In this document: positions 36,962 to 47,917 of the stretch, in pieces | How positions within the stretch are numbered: position 1 is the first letter of the stretch | Layout of the letters: each line of letters begins with the position of its first letter | DNA from: Bilabrum cf. latius | Taxonomy: Eukaryota > Bigyra: Bicosoecida > Bigyra > Bicosoecida | Reading direction: 5' to 3' | Assembly: GCA_965178125.1 (NCBI GenBank) | Contig: OZ237740.1 | Location: 1,054,001 to 1,118,000, forward strand | DNA: 64,000 bases | The notes under the pieces: generated by a model | What the model was told of the DNA's origin: nothing | What the model saw: the letters and a program-made list of their open reading frames with translations, nothing else | Database searches by the model: none | Position numbers and translations under genes: made by a program

Positions 36962-39316
36962 ATGGGGACCAAAACTGAACTGCTACTTGGTACAGCTGGC
37001 TTCTTGATATCCCTTGCAGTGGCTGGGGGTGTAGCCGGGTTGCTATTGCCCGGCAAGCTAGGCGAGGCTGGCACTTTGATCGGGCTCACGTTCATGTGGT
37101 ACGCCGTCGCCATCGGCCTCACCCTGCTCAACAAGTACCTCTTTAGCTATCTCGAGGGCGGCGAATTCGATTTTCCCGTTAGCTTGTCGGCTTGTCATTT
37201 GATATTGTAGTTTATCGTAGCGTCGCTGCTTATGAAGCTGCGCCTCAACCTGAAAGCCTGCGGAAGCGGGTCGCCTAAGGCTGCCAGTGAGGCAAAGCTA
37301 CAGGCAAAATTGTTCGAGTGGGCCAACTTCGTATCGCTGGCCCTTCCGGTGGGTTGTGCCACGGCGGCAGACATTGGGCTCAGCAATTGGTCCGTCACAC
37401 GAGTCCCAGTTGCAGTCTACACCGTCGCAAAGGGTTCGTCGGTGGTGTTCAATCTAGTTTTTAGCATCCTCATGGGATACTAGCGCTTCTTTCCGTCGGT
37501 GGTGGGGATCATTTTGCTTATCTTTGCCGGCGTAGCCATGACTAGCTTCCCGAGCAAATCCGAAATGCATGAGCCGGACCCCGAGCAAATCCGGAACGGG
37601 ACGGCCACTCTTGCGCCAGACCAGGCTGAAAACAGCAGCTCCGTTGATGACGACGTGCGCACGGCCACACTGATCGCAGGGACGCTGGCCGCAGTCGGCG
37701 CCGCCATGGCGAATGCCCTCCGATGGGTGGGCACCGAGCGCATGATGAGGAAGGCCGAAGAAGGTGGCGCATGGAACAACGCAGCGGGCGGTTTCGGGTA
37801 GGGGATGAGCAGTGCGGCCGCTATTGAGGACAAGGGGCTGGGCCTGCGGGGCTCCCCCGGGACCGGAGCCCTGGCCAGCAGTGTAGCCCTGTCTGCTCGC
37901 CCCGATGGTGGTGGAGTGTTGGCGGCCGGGCATGGCCGGGGAGCGAGGGATGGTGGAATTGGTGGCTTGCAGGGCAGCAAGGTCGGCAAGATGGCAGGCT
38001 TGCAGGGCAGCAAGGTCGGCAGGGCGGCAGGTGGTTTTGGCGATGACGCTATGCCTGATACAGAGGCGTCGATTGCGGCTGCGTTTGGCATGGGCAGCGG
38101 GAATAGGGGGTATCGAGCGTCAACCCATGATGAAAGTGGGGCGCGACACGGTCGGGCTGCGAGGGGGGGCCGCGGGGGTAGCCGACGGGGGCAGGACGAG
38201 GACACGCTTGTGTTTGCTGGCGGTGAAGATGGTACGATTGGAGATGTGCTGGAACTGCCGCAAGGGTCATCGATAGACTTGGAGAAGCAGGGGCTGCTGG
38301 CAGGGTCAGAGTCCGACGAGGCCGAGGATGCGAGCGGGGCGCATGGGCTTGGCGAACTTGACAATGGCGGTTTGCTCGGAGCAGACAGACTTGCAAGAGC
38401 TGGATCAGAGGTTGGAATGCCGAGAGGAGCTCTCGGCATGACCCCGACGACACGGGGGGCACATCTCCAAGGCGGGGGCAGGGCTGGCACGGGTGCTTTG
38501 GACACGGACACCGGCGGGGCAGGCACCGCGACAGGGAACTAGGGCGGGCAGGGGGGCGCGTCATCTTTAGCTCTAGATGGACGGGCTGGGGTGCGTCGCT
38601 TGGCGGGAAACGAACTCGACGGCGGGGCGCTCGGACCCACTCCTGCAGCTTTTGGTTAGGGCACTGCGGACGTCAACGGAGACAGGGGCACAGACACCAG
38701 CTCGTCGACGGTCGTAGCAGCAGCAGTCCCTAGTGGTGAGAGGGAGGAACGCGGGGGGCACGTCAAGGTCGATCCTGTGCTTCTGCTGTCCGTTGTGGCC
38801 CCGGCATCGGCTGCCATGCTGCTTGGCCCCGCCCTGCTTTTGGAGGGGACGGGCATGGCTGCGTCCAGGGTCTGGCACACTGCGGGAGATGCTCCGGTGG
38901 CCTGGCTGGGTCTGCTGGGGGGAGGCCTGGCTGCCTTCATCCTGCTCTTTGCCGAGATGGGTGTGATCTCACGGACGAGTGCGCTCACCATCACGGTGAT
39001 TGGACACGCAAAGGAGACGCTGGTCATCCTTCTGTCCGTGGCAGTGTACGGGGACTAGTTGTCGGCGCTCAACGTGTGCGGGATCTTCGTAGCAATGGCG
39101 GGGATGGTTCTGTACTCGTGGTCCAAGCTTTCTAAGCGAGACGGGCCGGAAGAAGAAACCAGCGGTAGCAGTGCCAGTGGCGCAGGCGTGCACGGAGGGG
39201 CCGGGAGCGGCAGTGACGATAAGCCACTTTCCGCAGCAGCCGAGGAGGGGGGGGCAGGCGGTGCCCGACGAAGGGCGCCCTCTCCGGGCCAGCATAATCA
39301 GGCAAGTACAATGTAA
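36962..39316 (+). CDS. TPT/SLC35C2-like nucleotide-sugar or triose-phosphate transporter with long central loop
   Basis: Seen: 784 residues, stop TAA, six in-frame UAG codons. The N-terminal half has LTLLNKYLF, CHLIL-UAG-FIVASLLMKL and ATAADIGLSNWSV...VAVYTVAKGSSVVFNLVFSI, the typical first repeat of the TPT family. A very long hydrophilic Gly/Asp/Ser-rich loop of about 300 residues follows, including a short duplication (GLQGSKVGKMA, GLQGSKVGRAA). The C-terminal repeat has FAEMGVISRTSALTITVIGH, KETLVILLSVAVYGD-UAG-LSALN and GIFVAMAGMVLYSWSK. Known: SLC35C2-type members sit in the Golgi/ER. The large loop is unusual: typical TPT proteins are 300-400 residues. The substrate cannot be read from sequence. 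Start chosen at the ATG at 36962; an in-frame upstream TTG is unlikely. Confidence 0.88.
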
Positions 39317-39599
39317 ATAGCTTCCATTGAATCTATCTGCCTGTTGTACGCACGGCTGTGCTGCCGAGATCTGTATTGGAGAGAAGCGGGCATTCATGCG
39401 ACTTGGGCCAGAACGGCGCGGGTTCAAAATCATTGCAGGCCGCAGCAAACAATCATAACCAAAGATACACCTCCACCTCAAGGCCAAACGTAACCGTACG
39501 CTGTGCGCCCATCAACGACCAAGAAAGGTGTTGTCCGGGAAAGCGGAGAAATTGCACCGCTTCGGTGCTGCTGATGCCCCCTGCCCTTTTGGGCCTGCC

Positions 39600-40133
39600 T
39601 CACTTTTGGCGACGAAAGACTCTCTTAATAACGATCGGATCCCGCTTAGGATCGTTCGGAACGAGCTTGAGTATGTCTTGCAAAGTATCGTCGTCCGCCA
39701 ATGCAGCTGCCATACTTGGCTTCCCGATTTTCTCATCCTTCGGAAGATCCATCGCGTACCCTTTACCGCCATCTGTGATACTAATATCAGCTTGTATCTT
39801 GGTTCCGTCGCCCCGCACCCACGGCATTGATTTTCCTGGTTTAACGTGGTTTTGATTAGTCCGCATCGCAGTAGTCATGGACCAGTCCATGGCAGTCTTT
39901 TCCTTGTTCATCGTCAGCTTCAAAGTAGCTCCAAAAGATGTTATACCTTTTCTTACAAGCCACGGCACGCCAACTTCGGCTAGGAATGGATCCATGGAGT
40001 CTGACACAGATTTATCTAGAATCCAAGTCCCATCCAACCTCTCGACAAAGGTGGTAGCACTCGCGACAGCATCAGCATCCTCTTTCGACTCAACGATTGC
40101 AACAGCTTTAGCGGGATCAGCAACGGCTGCCAT
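39600..40133 (-). CDS. Small cytosolic FABP/lipocalin-like protein
   Basis: Seen: 177 residues, stop TGA, the only complete gene here without an in-frame UAG. After an Ala/Asp-rich N terminus it has FVERLDGTWILDKSVS, FLAEVGVPWLVRKG, and alternating beta-strand sequence ending in DPIVIKRVFRRQK. Known: fatty-acid-binding proteins open with F...GxW.L..S..... and share the GV...RK segment. Inferred: an intracellular lipid-binding beta-barrel of this type, possibly with a changed ligand site. Identification is by motif memory only. Confidence 0.7.
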   Translation of the reverse strand: MAAVADPAKAVAIVESKEDADAVASATTFVERLDGTWILDKSVSDSMDPFLAEVGVPWLVRKGITSFGATLKLTMNKEKTAMDWSMTTAMRTNQNHVKPGKSMPWVRGDGTKIQADISITDGGKGYAMDLPKDEKIGKPSMAAALADDDTLQDILKLVPNDPKRDPIVIKRVFRRQK

Positions 40134-40287
40134 GGGATCTGTCTGCCGACCAATACACTAGTAAATGCTGCGTATGCTGCGCCACGCAGCACGACATGAA
40201 GAACCGGAACAACCCGCTGAGACATGGCGGTGTGACGAGCGCAGAATCTCCGACATGAACTCACACTTCTGGATGCTGTACACGACG

Positions 40288-42237
40288 TCAGCCCGAGCCA
40301 AGTATGGCACTGCCCGCTACTCGTGCCGAGCACACACCGAAGGCAGGCACAGGCACCGTCGCCCCGGCCCCGCTGGTCCACAGCAGACCGGGGTCCTTCT
40401 CCCCAGCGCGAACCCAGGACGCGGGGCCTTCCCTGGCAGTGACACAGGTCCACTGCGCCGCTTCCAGCTAATGTACCTACTCGGCTGCATGGGGATCTGC
40501 AAGGCCCGCCAGCACGCCAGACACATCCACATCCTGTGGATGCGGCTGCGCGTTTAGAAGGAAAGCCCCGTCCGCTGCTTGTGCCTGCTACGATGCTGCG
40601 CCTGAATCCTGCGGGGCACCACCTCGTCGAAACGCGAGCCCTTGCACCACCTCAAAGCCGTAGTCCATGCCGCGGGTATAATTGATCTCGCCTTTGCTCC
40701 TGGCTGCACCGACGGATGCGGTCGAGATGGGTGCACCACTATCGTTCCGATTGCCAACAAACTGCAACCTGCCAACAAACACGGTCGTGTTAGCCATGCT
40801 AGCACCACTCCTGCGCGACGTGCCTTCCCTGGCGCCTGAAGCGCCCGCCAGGACGGACAGGGCCACGCCGGGCCCAGTTAGCGTGTTTGGCTCGACCAGC
40901 TGCGCCAGCCCGCAACAGAGCCCGTAGAATGTACCGTTGAAGCTATGGATTGCAGCGAACAGCGGTGATCCCTGCAGGACATGGAAAAATGCGCTACCCA
41001 CGCCCGGCGTGCCCAGCGTGCTCGTCGCCCAGCTAGCGGCGTACATGGCATGCGCCCAGCTCAGCCGTGCAGGGCCGCAAAATGACACAAAGTTGGCCTC
41101 CGTTACGTGCGCCTCGCGAAACACCTGCCCGCCCTGAAGCGAGAGCACAGACTGCACGGCTCTGGTTACATTGCGGGCCCCGCTGGCAGCCTGTCCCATC
41201 ACCGCCTTCCAGCCGGCGCCGGTTGCTTCAGACAACCTCCCCAGCTCCTCTCGCTGGGAGGACTGGTTGCCAAACACCGAGGTACTCGGACACAGGGTGC
41301 CGAGATCGTCCAAACCGTCCCATGTGTACGTGTGCAGTATCACAGAGTCTACCAGAGGATCCACCTCGTCTTGCGCGCGGCTGGTTCCGGCCCCGGCAGA
41401 AGCAGCAGCTGACCGTGACGTGCTTGCAATCCCGTCGGCCACCCCAGCGTTCCAGCTCTCCCAGCGCGGCAGGACCCACCCTGAAGCCAGGCCACGACCA
41501 ACGTAATATCCGCTGGCTGCAAATAAAGGTAGCGGTCGCCCCGGGCGGGCGGTGCCCGGCGCGCACCGGAGCTGTCGTTCTCGTCGTCCCCCGGCAGCAC
41601 GTGCTCGCTCGACTGTGGGCCCTGCACTGGGGGGGGCATCAGATGCTCCGCATAGCCGTGCGGCTGCGAGCAAAGCAAACGACTCGGCGTAAATACCGTA
41701 GGATGTTCCGTTCGGAAATATTTGCAGCATCCTCGGCGTTGTTCCGTAGATTTCGTTGCCAATCTCAACGAGCTCGACCCGGCTACCCGCCTCTTCTGCC
41801 TGTTGGCACGCCGATTCCAGAAATTCGAGTTGTTCGTCAACGGAAGAGCTGAGAATATTCAGCACTAGTGAAATGCCCGCGCCCATTTTCGCGCTGCCTT
41901 CCGCGCCATGCAGCACAGTGTAGTTGAGGTATGGAGCAACCCTATATTGAGCCGGCAGATCCGGCAGCGACACGTTAAAGCCGCCGTGTCTCCAGTCCCA
42001 CCAATTGCTAACGGTTCCTCCCGGATAGCGGACCAGGGCAGGAAGCAGCTTGGAACCTGTGCTGGTTAGCGCTGGGTCTTGGAACGTCCCATCATTTCTA
42101 GACACAAACTCTACATTGAAACCGAGCGGCCCGCCTTGGAACTGCAAACCTGATAATCCAGCTAAAGTCGCAATCATTGCGGTTGATGAATTCATGGATT
42201 GAAGCTGGATTTCTGAAATCTGAAAAAGTCGTATCAT
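40288..42237 (-). CDS. GH79-like retaining glycosidase (beta-glucuronidase/heparanase-type)
   Basis: Seen: 649 residues, stop TGA, three UAG codons close to the C terminus. Motifs fit a clan GH-A barrel: VRYPGGTVSNWWDWRHG, ELVEIGNEIYG (NE pair with the candidate acid/base Glu), VILHTYTWDGLDD, and FREAHVTEANFVSF with a candidate nucleophile Glu. The C-terminal part resembles the beta domain of GH79 proteins and extends through the UAG codons to TGA. The N-terminal residues FQISEIQ are encoded by the TCTGAAA repeat at the boundary with the retrotransposon, so the original start or signal peptide may have been altered by insertion. An alternative ATG lies at 42193-42195. Many NxS/T sites suggest a secreted enzyme. 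GH39/GH51-like alternatives cannot be excluded. Confidence 0.75.
42212..42227. repeat. Short TCTGAAA repeat at the 3' side of the retrotransposon
   Basis: Two copies of TCTGAAA followed by AA lie about 100 bp downstream of the retrotransposon stop codon (on its strand). The same heptamer is repeated at 46988-47017 inside the upstream part of the element frame. Confidence 0.7.
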
Positions 42238-45200
42238 TACATTCACTCATCATCATCACCTTCGAGATCTCACAATGGACCCTCGTCCAAAGCTCAAACT
42301 CTGTGGCACTCGTCGAGGCTCCCGAGTTCACTCAGGATGACCTAGCAGCACCTATTGCCCGCCGTGGTGGGGTTGTGGTGCAGCTAAGGCTCCTGGATCC
42401 TCGGGCTCGACCTCTTGAGGAGGTGCTTCACCAGGGCCAGCAGCTGCGGCTGCTCCTCCCTGGGCTCCACTCTGCGCATTGAGTGCGACCGGCATGATTC
42501 CTTGCTGCTGGTTGAATTCAGCTTCGGCCTGCTCAGCTACTGCTGCAAGTGCTGCGGCATCTGCCGCTTCACCTGCAGCTGCCACTGCTGCTGCTTCCTG
42601 TTGCTACTCTGCTCTCTCTGCGTCCTGCGTCCTTTCCTCCTCCTCGGCAATAGCACGACGGGTAGTAACCAGCTGAACATGCTTGTAATAGTCGTTCATG
42701 TACCCCGCTCGTGTCGTTGCCAAACCCATCGTGATGCGCCTGGCCCACGTCTTGACCTGTGCGTCCACGCTCTTGCTCTGCTCTGGTCCAACTCGCTCTC
42801 GCCTGATCCTCGCCAGTTCCTCCAAGACCTTCCGTGCACCGGTACCTAGTTTCCCGGTGTGAAGAACTACGAAGTCCCGAAAAATGTACTTCCCCGGGTA
42901 TTTCAGGTGTTTGCGGTACTGTTGGCCTGGTGCGTTGCCTCCTGGCGGCACCTGTCCTGCGATCAGCCTCGTCTGGTCCTTGGGTTGGTAGTACGTCTGC
43001 AGCTTCACCTACGCCCCTGCGTGTAGTGCGCTCTCGTCCTGCCAGTCTGACCCCATCCTCTTGGCCGGTCCCTTCGAGTCGTCAAAAATGCGGCGTGCAT
43101 ACTTACCTGTATGTGCTTGTGCCACAAGCACGTCGACGACTACATTGATGCCATCTTTCCTCGTGTAGATCGCATCCGCATACCTACCTCTCTCCTTGAA
43201 CAGCCCACGTGGTTTCATCGTTTGGCGAAATCCTACGGCGGTGTTGATAATGTTGCCGAGGATCCCTTCGATTTCCCCACTGCCTCGCGTGGCGAAGCCT
43301 TTCTGGAACGCGTGCTGTTGTCCTGTTCCGCACCGTGCCCAATGCAATGGGTCGTGCAGGTATTCCTCCTTACCACACCTGGGCATCGGGCAAATGTGGT
43401 TCTTCTCCTTCTCGAGGTCGTGCTGCCCCTCTGTCGTCAGCTTGGTCCGCAGCTGAGCGATGGGGCGCGCTTTGACGTAAGGTACGTACAGCCTGGCGCA
43501 TACCTCCTGTTGGAAGGTGGCTTCGGTGATGCCTCCGTGGCATTGCCTGATGGGTTCTGCTGTGTGTGCACTCCTGCGTGAGCGAATGCTGATCCGTACG
43601 TCTTGCACCTGTTGTCGTTGTAGCCGCGTGTAGTTAAGGGGGGACTCACCCAACAGTTGCCCTGCTCGATGCTCCAGCATGAAGCGTTCGCACTAGGCGT
43701 ACGCTGCTGCAGCCCTGAGCAGGCTCTGATGGTTGCCTCCCATGTTGACACGCTCTGGTCCTGCCTACTTCAGCTTCAGATGCACCCAGTCTGACAGGCT
43801 CTTGCACTCCATGAGCCATGCTGGGGGGTCTTGTATCGCCTTCTTTGCTCTTGAGAGGCGATCCGTCCCGGTGGACGGCGTCCGTTGTGTGGGTGGGGGT
43901 TGAATCGGATCTCCGGGGATCTCGAGTGATTTGCCAGGCGGGGGCATGATCACATTTGCCAACTTGGGTCCTGTCTGCGGGTCTCGAGCAGCTGCTTGGA
44001 ACTTCTGTGAGTTCCATACTGTCTGTAGGAAAGTGGGAAACAAATCGATGGCGAGAGGCTGGAATGGCTATACGTTCCGCTCGAGCTCGTTGGGTAGTTC
44101 CTTCTTGCCCAAAATCAGCCTTTTCATCTTGTCCAAGGTGTACCTGAGGGCCCAGTCCGCCACCTCCAGCAGGGGGGCACTGTGAAAGCCAAAGGAGGGA
44201 GCCCGCTGCTCAACCTCGCCATCTCTCGCTGGCTCGACCAGGGGGTCGAGGGAGGTCAGGTATGGTAGGTCGTACTTCTTCCCCATGCTGAACAGGCCCG
44301 GCACGACGTCCAGGCACATTCCTGAAAACATCGCGAGCCTTATCAACAGTGGGGGTACCAGACCTATGTCCAGGCCACCTTGCGCCTGAGACGAATTTCT
44401 TGCCTGCTTGGCAATGGCGATTCTGAGCTAATCGTCCAGTTTCTCGAGCATGGTCGAGTTAAAATTGGAAGCGTAGTCGCCGATCACTTGGGACAGGCGC
44501 TCCAACTTGGTAAACGTGCCGCTGCCTGTGAGGCCCAGTGTGGTGCCCGACCTGTGAAGGTGGTCCCACATGGGTTTCACGCAGTCTCGGAACGCTCGGA
44601 AGGCCTCGGAAGGCGGCAGCTGCACACAGAACATGCTCAGCTGACAACACCTCTTGACTCTGTCCTTGACGAACTCCTCCACGAACTGCCGCTTGTTGGA
44701 GATGGGCACCCCAGACACGACCATCCCGTCGGCTTGGGTGCGTCCCTCCAGCCGGCCTGCGGCAATCGAGGCACTGACCTGAGTCAGTGCATCTGAGGAG
44801 GTCGAATAGAACGCTGTCTTGCTGCCTTGCAGCTCGAGACCATCCACACTGAGTTCATGCTTCAGTGTGGCGAAAGCCGGGACTATGTCATCATGCAAGC
44901 CCAGCATGAACACGTCGTCCGCGATTGCAAGGAACATCACGTCCTTGCCCGTGTGGCCTACCTCTGTCCGCACCTTTTTCAGTGCTCGGTCGAGGGCTAG
45001 GCAGAAGATCGGTGCGCTGAGAGGGGAGCCCTGGGGCACCCCCTCGCAGTTCATTGTCACCTCTACCTCCCCATCTCCACCGACCACTGAGCCCAGTCCG
45101 GCTGTCCGAAACTGAGCGGCGACGTAGGGGAGCGCCTCGGACTTAAACTTCTTGAGTGCCTCAAGAACCGCTGCCCGTTTGATGGACCCGAACGCGTTCT

Positions 45201-46440
45201 TCGCGTCACAGTGCACCAGGAGAACTTCGTCTCGCAGGCCCATCACGAAACGTGCTGCGAAAGCGATCGCATCTGTTCCGCATTTTGCCCCACCCCCGAA
45301 CTGCTCTGGGCAGCAGTGCATCACCACGAGGGCGACGAGCTCTACTGCCAGCATGCACTCCAGAGGAAAGAGCAGGTTTGGTCTCACTGAGATCGGCCTC
45401 AGTTTGGTCGAGTTGGGTTTTTCCAGACCTAGGCGTCGGTCCAGGGAAAGGATGCTGTTCGTTACCTGAGGGACCCACCCCAGGAACTGATAGCAGTAGA
45501 ACTCCCACATGAGCGACACCAACTCTGGTGATTTCTTCATCACCTCAGCCAGAAATTCGCGCTTGAGCCCCATCGCGTCGGCTGCTTTGTCTCTCTTTGG
45601 GTCCATGGCGTATGGCATCTTCACCGGGAACCCGTCGGGGCCAATCGTCGGTTTCGATTGCTCCGTCTTCTTCGCCCATTTCTTCGCCAGAGACCGGAAC
45701 CGACTCTTCCCCGAGTCTGGTCCTGTTGGGCCCTCTGGGCAGTCCCCGCCTGGGCCTGCTGGGCGACCCTGCATCTGGGCTTGCAGGTTATTCGCAATCT
45801 CCCTCGAGCTTGCTGTCGACATCGTGTTCCCTTCGATCATCTACAGCGCTTGCTTGCTCTTCTTCTTGTGCACCATCTTCACCGCGCTCTGTAGAGCTGT
45901 CTCTTGCAGAGCTGGTGTCGTGAGACCGTCCTAAATCTCATGTATGCGGGCCACGATTTGTTTCCTGGTGGCCAGTACCATGTCTTCCTCCGCGGCTGCG
46001 TCCTGGAGGTCGCCTGGGTAGCACGGCTCGGTGACACAGCCATCGCCATCGAGCATCTGAAACTGCTTGTTCAGGCTACTTTTTCCGGGGGGTCTGGGTT
46101 CCAGCGGCTTTACCCATGCCTGTCTGGATTCTGCCAGCAGTTCACTGACCTTGGTTGCCATTGCCTGGTCAATATTCCAACGAATTGTGGGATCCGCTGC
46201 GGCTCTGTAGCTGTCGCACTCCTGGAGTGTGTACTTGAAAACCTTGATGAGACCATCTGCCGCCATCTTGATCCGCTCGGGTTCTATGTTGCGGTACACC
46301 GGTTGTTCCTTGCTCGGATTGTAGGTCAGTTCGTTGATGGCATCCTGTAGGATTCGCTTAATGCGCTCCACGCGATGCTCATCCAGAGGGTGCCCCCCGA
46401 CTCCCTAAGGCTGTCCTGCATCTCCTGTAACTTCTTCTCC

Positions 46441-46987
46441 TCCCTGTGCCTCTCCCTCTGGGGCACCTCCTGCCTGCGCTGCTGCTGCTGGTGCTTGCGC
46501 TGGCGCTGCCTCTCCCTGTGCCTCTCCCTCTGGGGCACCTCCTGCCTGCGCTGCTGCTGGTGGTGCTTGCGCTGGCGCTGCCTCTCCCTGTGCCTCTCCC
46601 TCTGGGGCACCTCCTGCCTGCGCTGCTGCTGGTGGTGCTTGCGCTGGCGCTGCCTCTCCCTGTGCCTCTCCCTCTGGGGCACCTCCTGCCTGCGCTGCTG
46701 CTGCTGGTGCTTGCGCTGGCGCTGCCTCTCCCTGTGCCTCTCCCTCTGGGGCACCTCCTGCCTGCGCTGCTGCTGCTGGTGCTTGCGCTGGCGCTGCCTC
46801 TCCCTGTGCCTCTCCCTCTGGGGCACCTCCTGCCTGCGCTGCTGCTGCTGGTGCTTGCGCTGGCGCTGCCTCTCCCTGTGCCTCTCCCTCTGGGGCAACT
46901 CCTGCCTGCGCTGCTGCTGCTGGTGCTTGCGCTGGCGCTGCCTCTCCCTGTGCCTCTCCCTCTGGGGCACCTCCTGCCTGCGCTGCT
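46441..46987 (-). repeat. 72-bp tandem repeat, about 7.6 copies, coding for 24-residue units
   Basis: Units start at 72-bp steps (near 46456, 46528, 46600, 46672, 46744, 46816, 46888 and 46960) and are nearly identical; differences are single bases (for example gctgctggtggt against gctgctgctggt, and one aac for cac). On the minus strand each unit encodes AQAGGAPEGEAQGEAAPAQA plus PAAA in frame with the RT. All three frames of both strands stay open, which makes several false long ORFs here. Confidence 0.93.
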
Positions 46988-47017
46988 GAAAAAATCTGAA
47001 ATCTGAAATCTGAAATC
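46988..47017. repeat. TCTGAAA microsatellite
   Basis: About four copies of TCTGAAA/ATCTGAA lie immediately beyond the 72-bp array, followed by TGATTTAGGGTC. They match the short repeat at 42212-42227 on the other side of the element. Confidence 0.85.
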
Positions 47018-47917
47018 TGATTTAGGGTCAAGCATAACCGAACAATGGGTGCTGCACAAGACAGCATAACCATGACGGTGGACTTTCGTCCGCAACCATA
47101 CAGATGAAAGATTCACCACTTCCATCTGCAGGTCCCATCCACTCCGTCTTCTCACCATCCATACAGACTTGCTCGTGGCGCCATCCGCCTTACCAATCTC
47201 GTCTGCAGTGCCTCGTTGACGTCATTCTACCTGTTCCAAAGCTTCCTTTCTCCGTCCCTCAACCTAACGGTTCCTCGGATCGCTCTTAGCCCAGTCCTGC
47301 ACCATATCTCCTCCATCTACTTTCGCACGCCTCTCATCTTCCGCTCATCCGGTCGTCCTCTAGGTCTCCCCCAATTCGTCCATCTCTCTAGCCCAGTCAC
47401 AAGAGTTGGCCATGCTGACAAGGATGTTCCTCGCCATCTCAGCATCCGACACCGCGTCGGGTACCTACTCCATGCGTTCTCCATTGCGTCCAGGAATCCA
47501 CTCAGTTCCTTCCTTTGCACTTCCTCCTTGATCCTGTGCACTACCTACCTCATCCTTGGAATTGCTGCTCCCTTGGATGACTCAATCGGCTCCGACTCCC
47601 AGGGTTTCTCTGTCCATGGGGATCGTCCATCCACCTCCTTCACCAGCAACTTCGTCGTCTGCTCCGTCGTGCCCTGGCCCGATTGCCATCGCTGAACCAA
47701 CCTCCTCACCTGACGCTGACCTTCTGGTGTAAGCACCGTCGGCCGTGGCAATATCATGCACCGAGCCTTAAGTGCCAATCTCCCAAGGTTCCCCCGGGAT
47801 TTGCACGAAAGTGCAACTGTCCATTATAACGTGCTCTCTCTCGGCGACGCCAATACTGGTTTAGGTCTAAACATCCACCGACAGCTCTACCAAGACTTGA
47901 TCACAGTATACATTAGC

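Larger units (their letters stand above)
42328..47778 (-). mobile_element. Non-LTR retrotransposon ORF: reverse transcriptase, Zn-binding CCHC and restriction-like endonuclease
   Basis: Seen: a single frame of 1,817 codons, stop TGA, with about 15 UAG codons. Order: N-terminal basic region; eight 24-residue Ala/Gln/Glu/Pro repeats; a linker; an RT domain with LRPISVRPNLLFPLE, HCDAKNAFGS (catalytic Asp), EGVPQGSPLSAPIF, and LAIADDVFML in place of the usual YADD (around residue 950). A C-terminal CPMPRCGKEEYLHDP...HWARC Cys-His cluster comes next, then RYADAIYTRKDGINVVVDVL, which resembles the PD...D core of restriction-like endonucleases in early-branching LINEs. Known: such elements reverse transcribe at the nicked target. 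Inferred: potentially intact, since no frameshift or UGA/UAA interrupts it. The 5' limit is unsure; the frame upstream of 47020 may be host sequence. Confidence 0.8.

Noticed and set aside
39418-39432. GGTTCAAAATC as a possible tRNA B box between two genes
   Set aside because: It departs from the consensus and I could not build a cloverleaf around it.
46375-47006. Leu/Arg/Cys-rich open frames on the plus strand across the 72-bp array
   Set aside because: They are side products of a repeat with no stop in any frame; the minus-strand frame is in phase with the reverse transcriptase.
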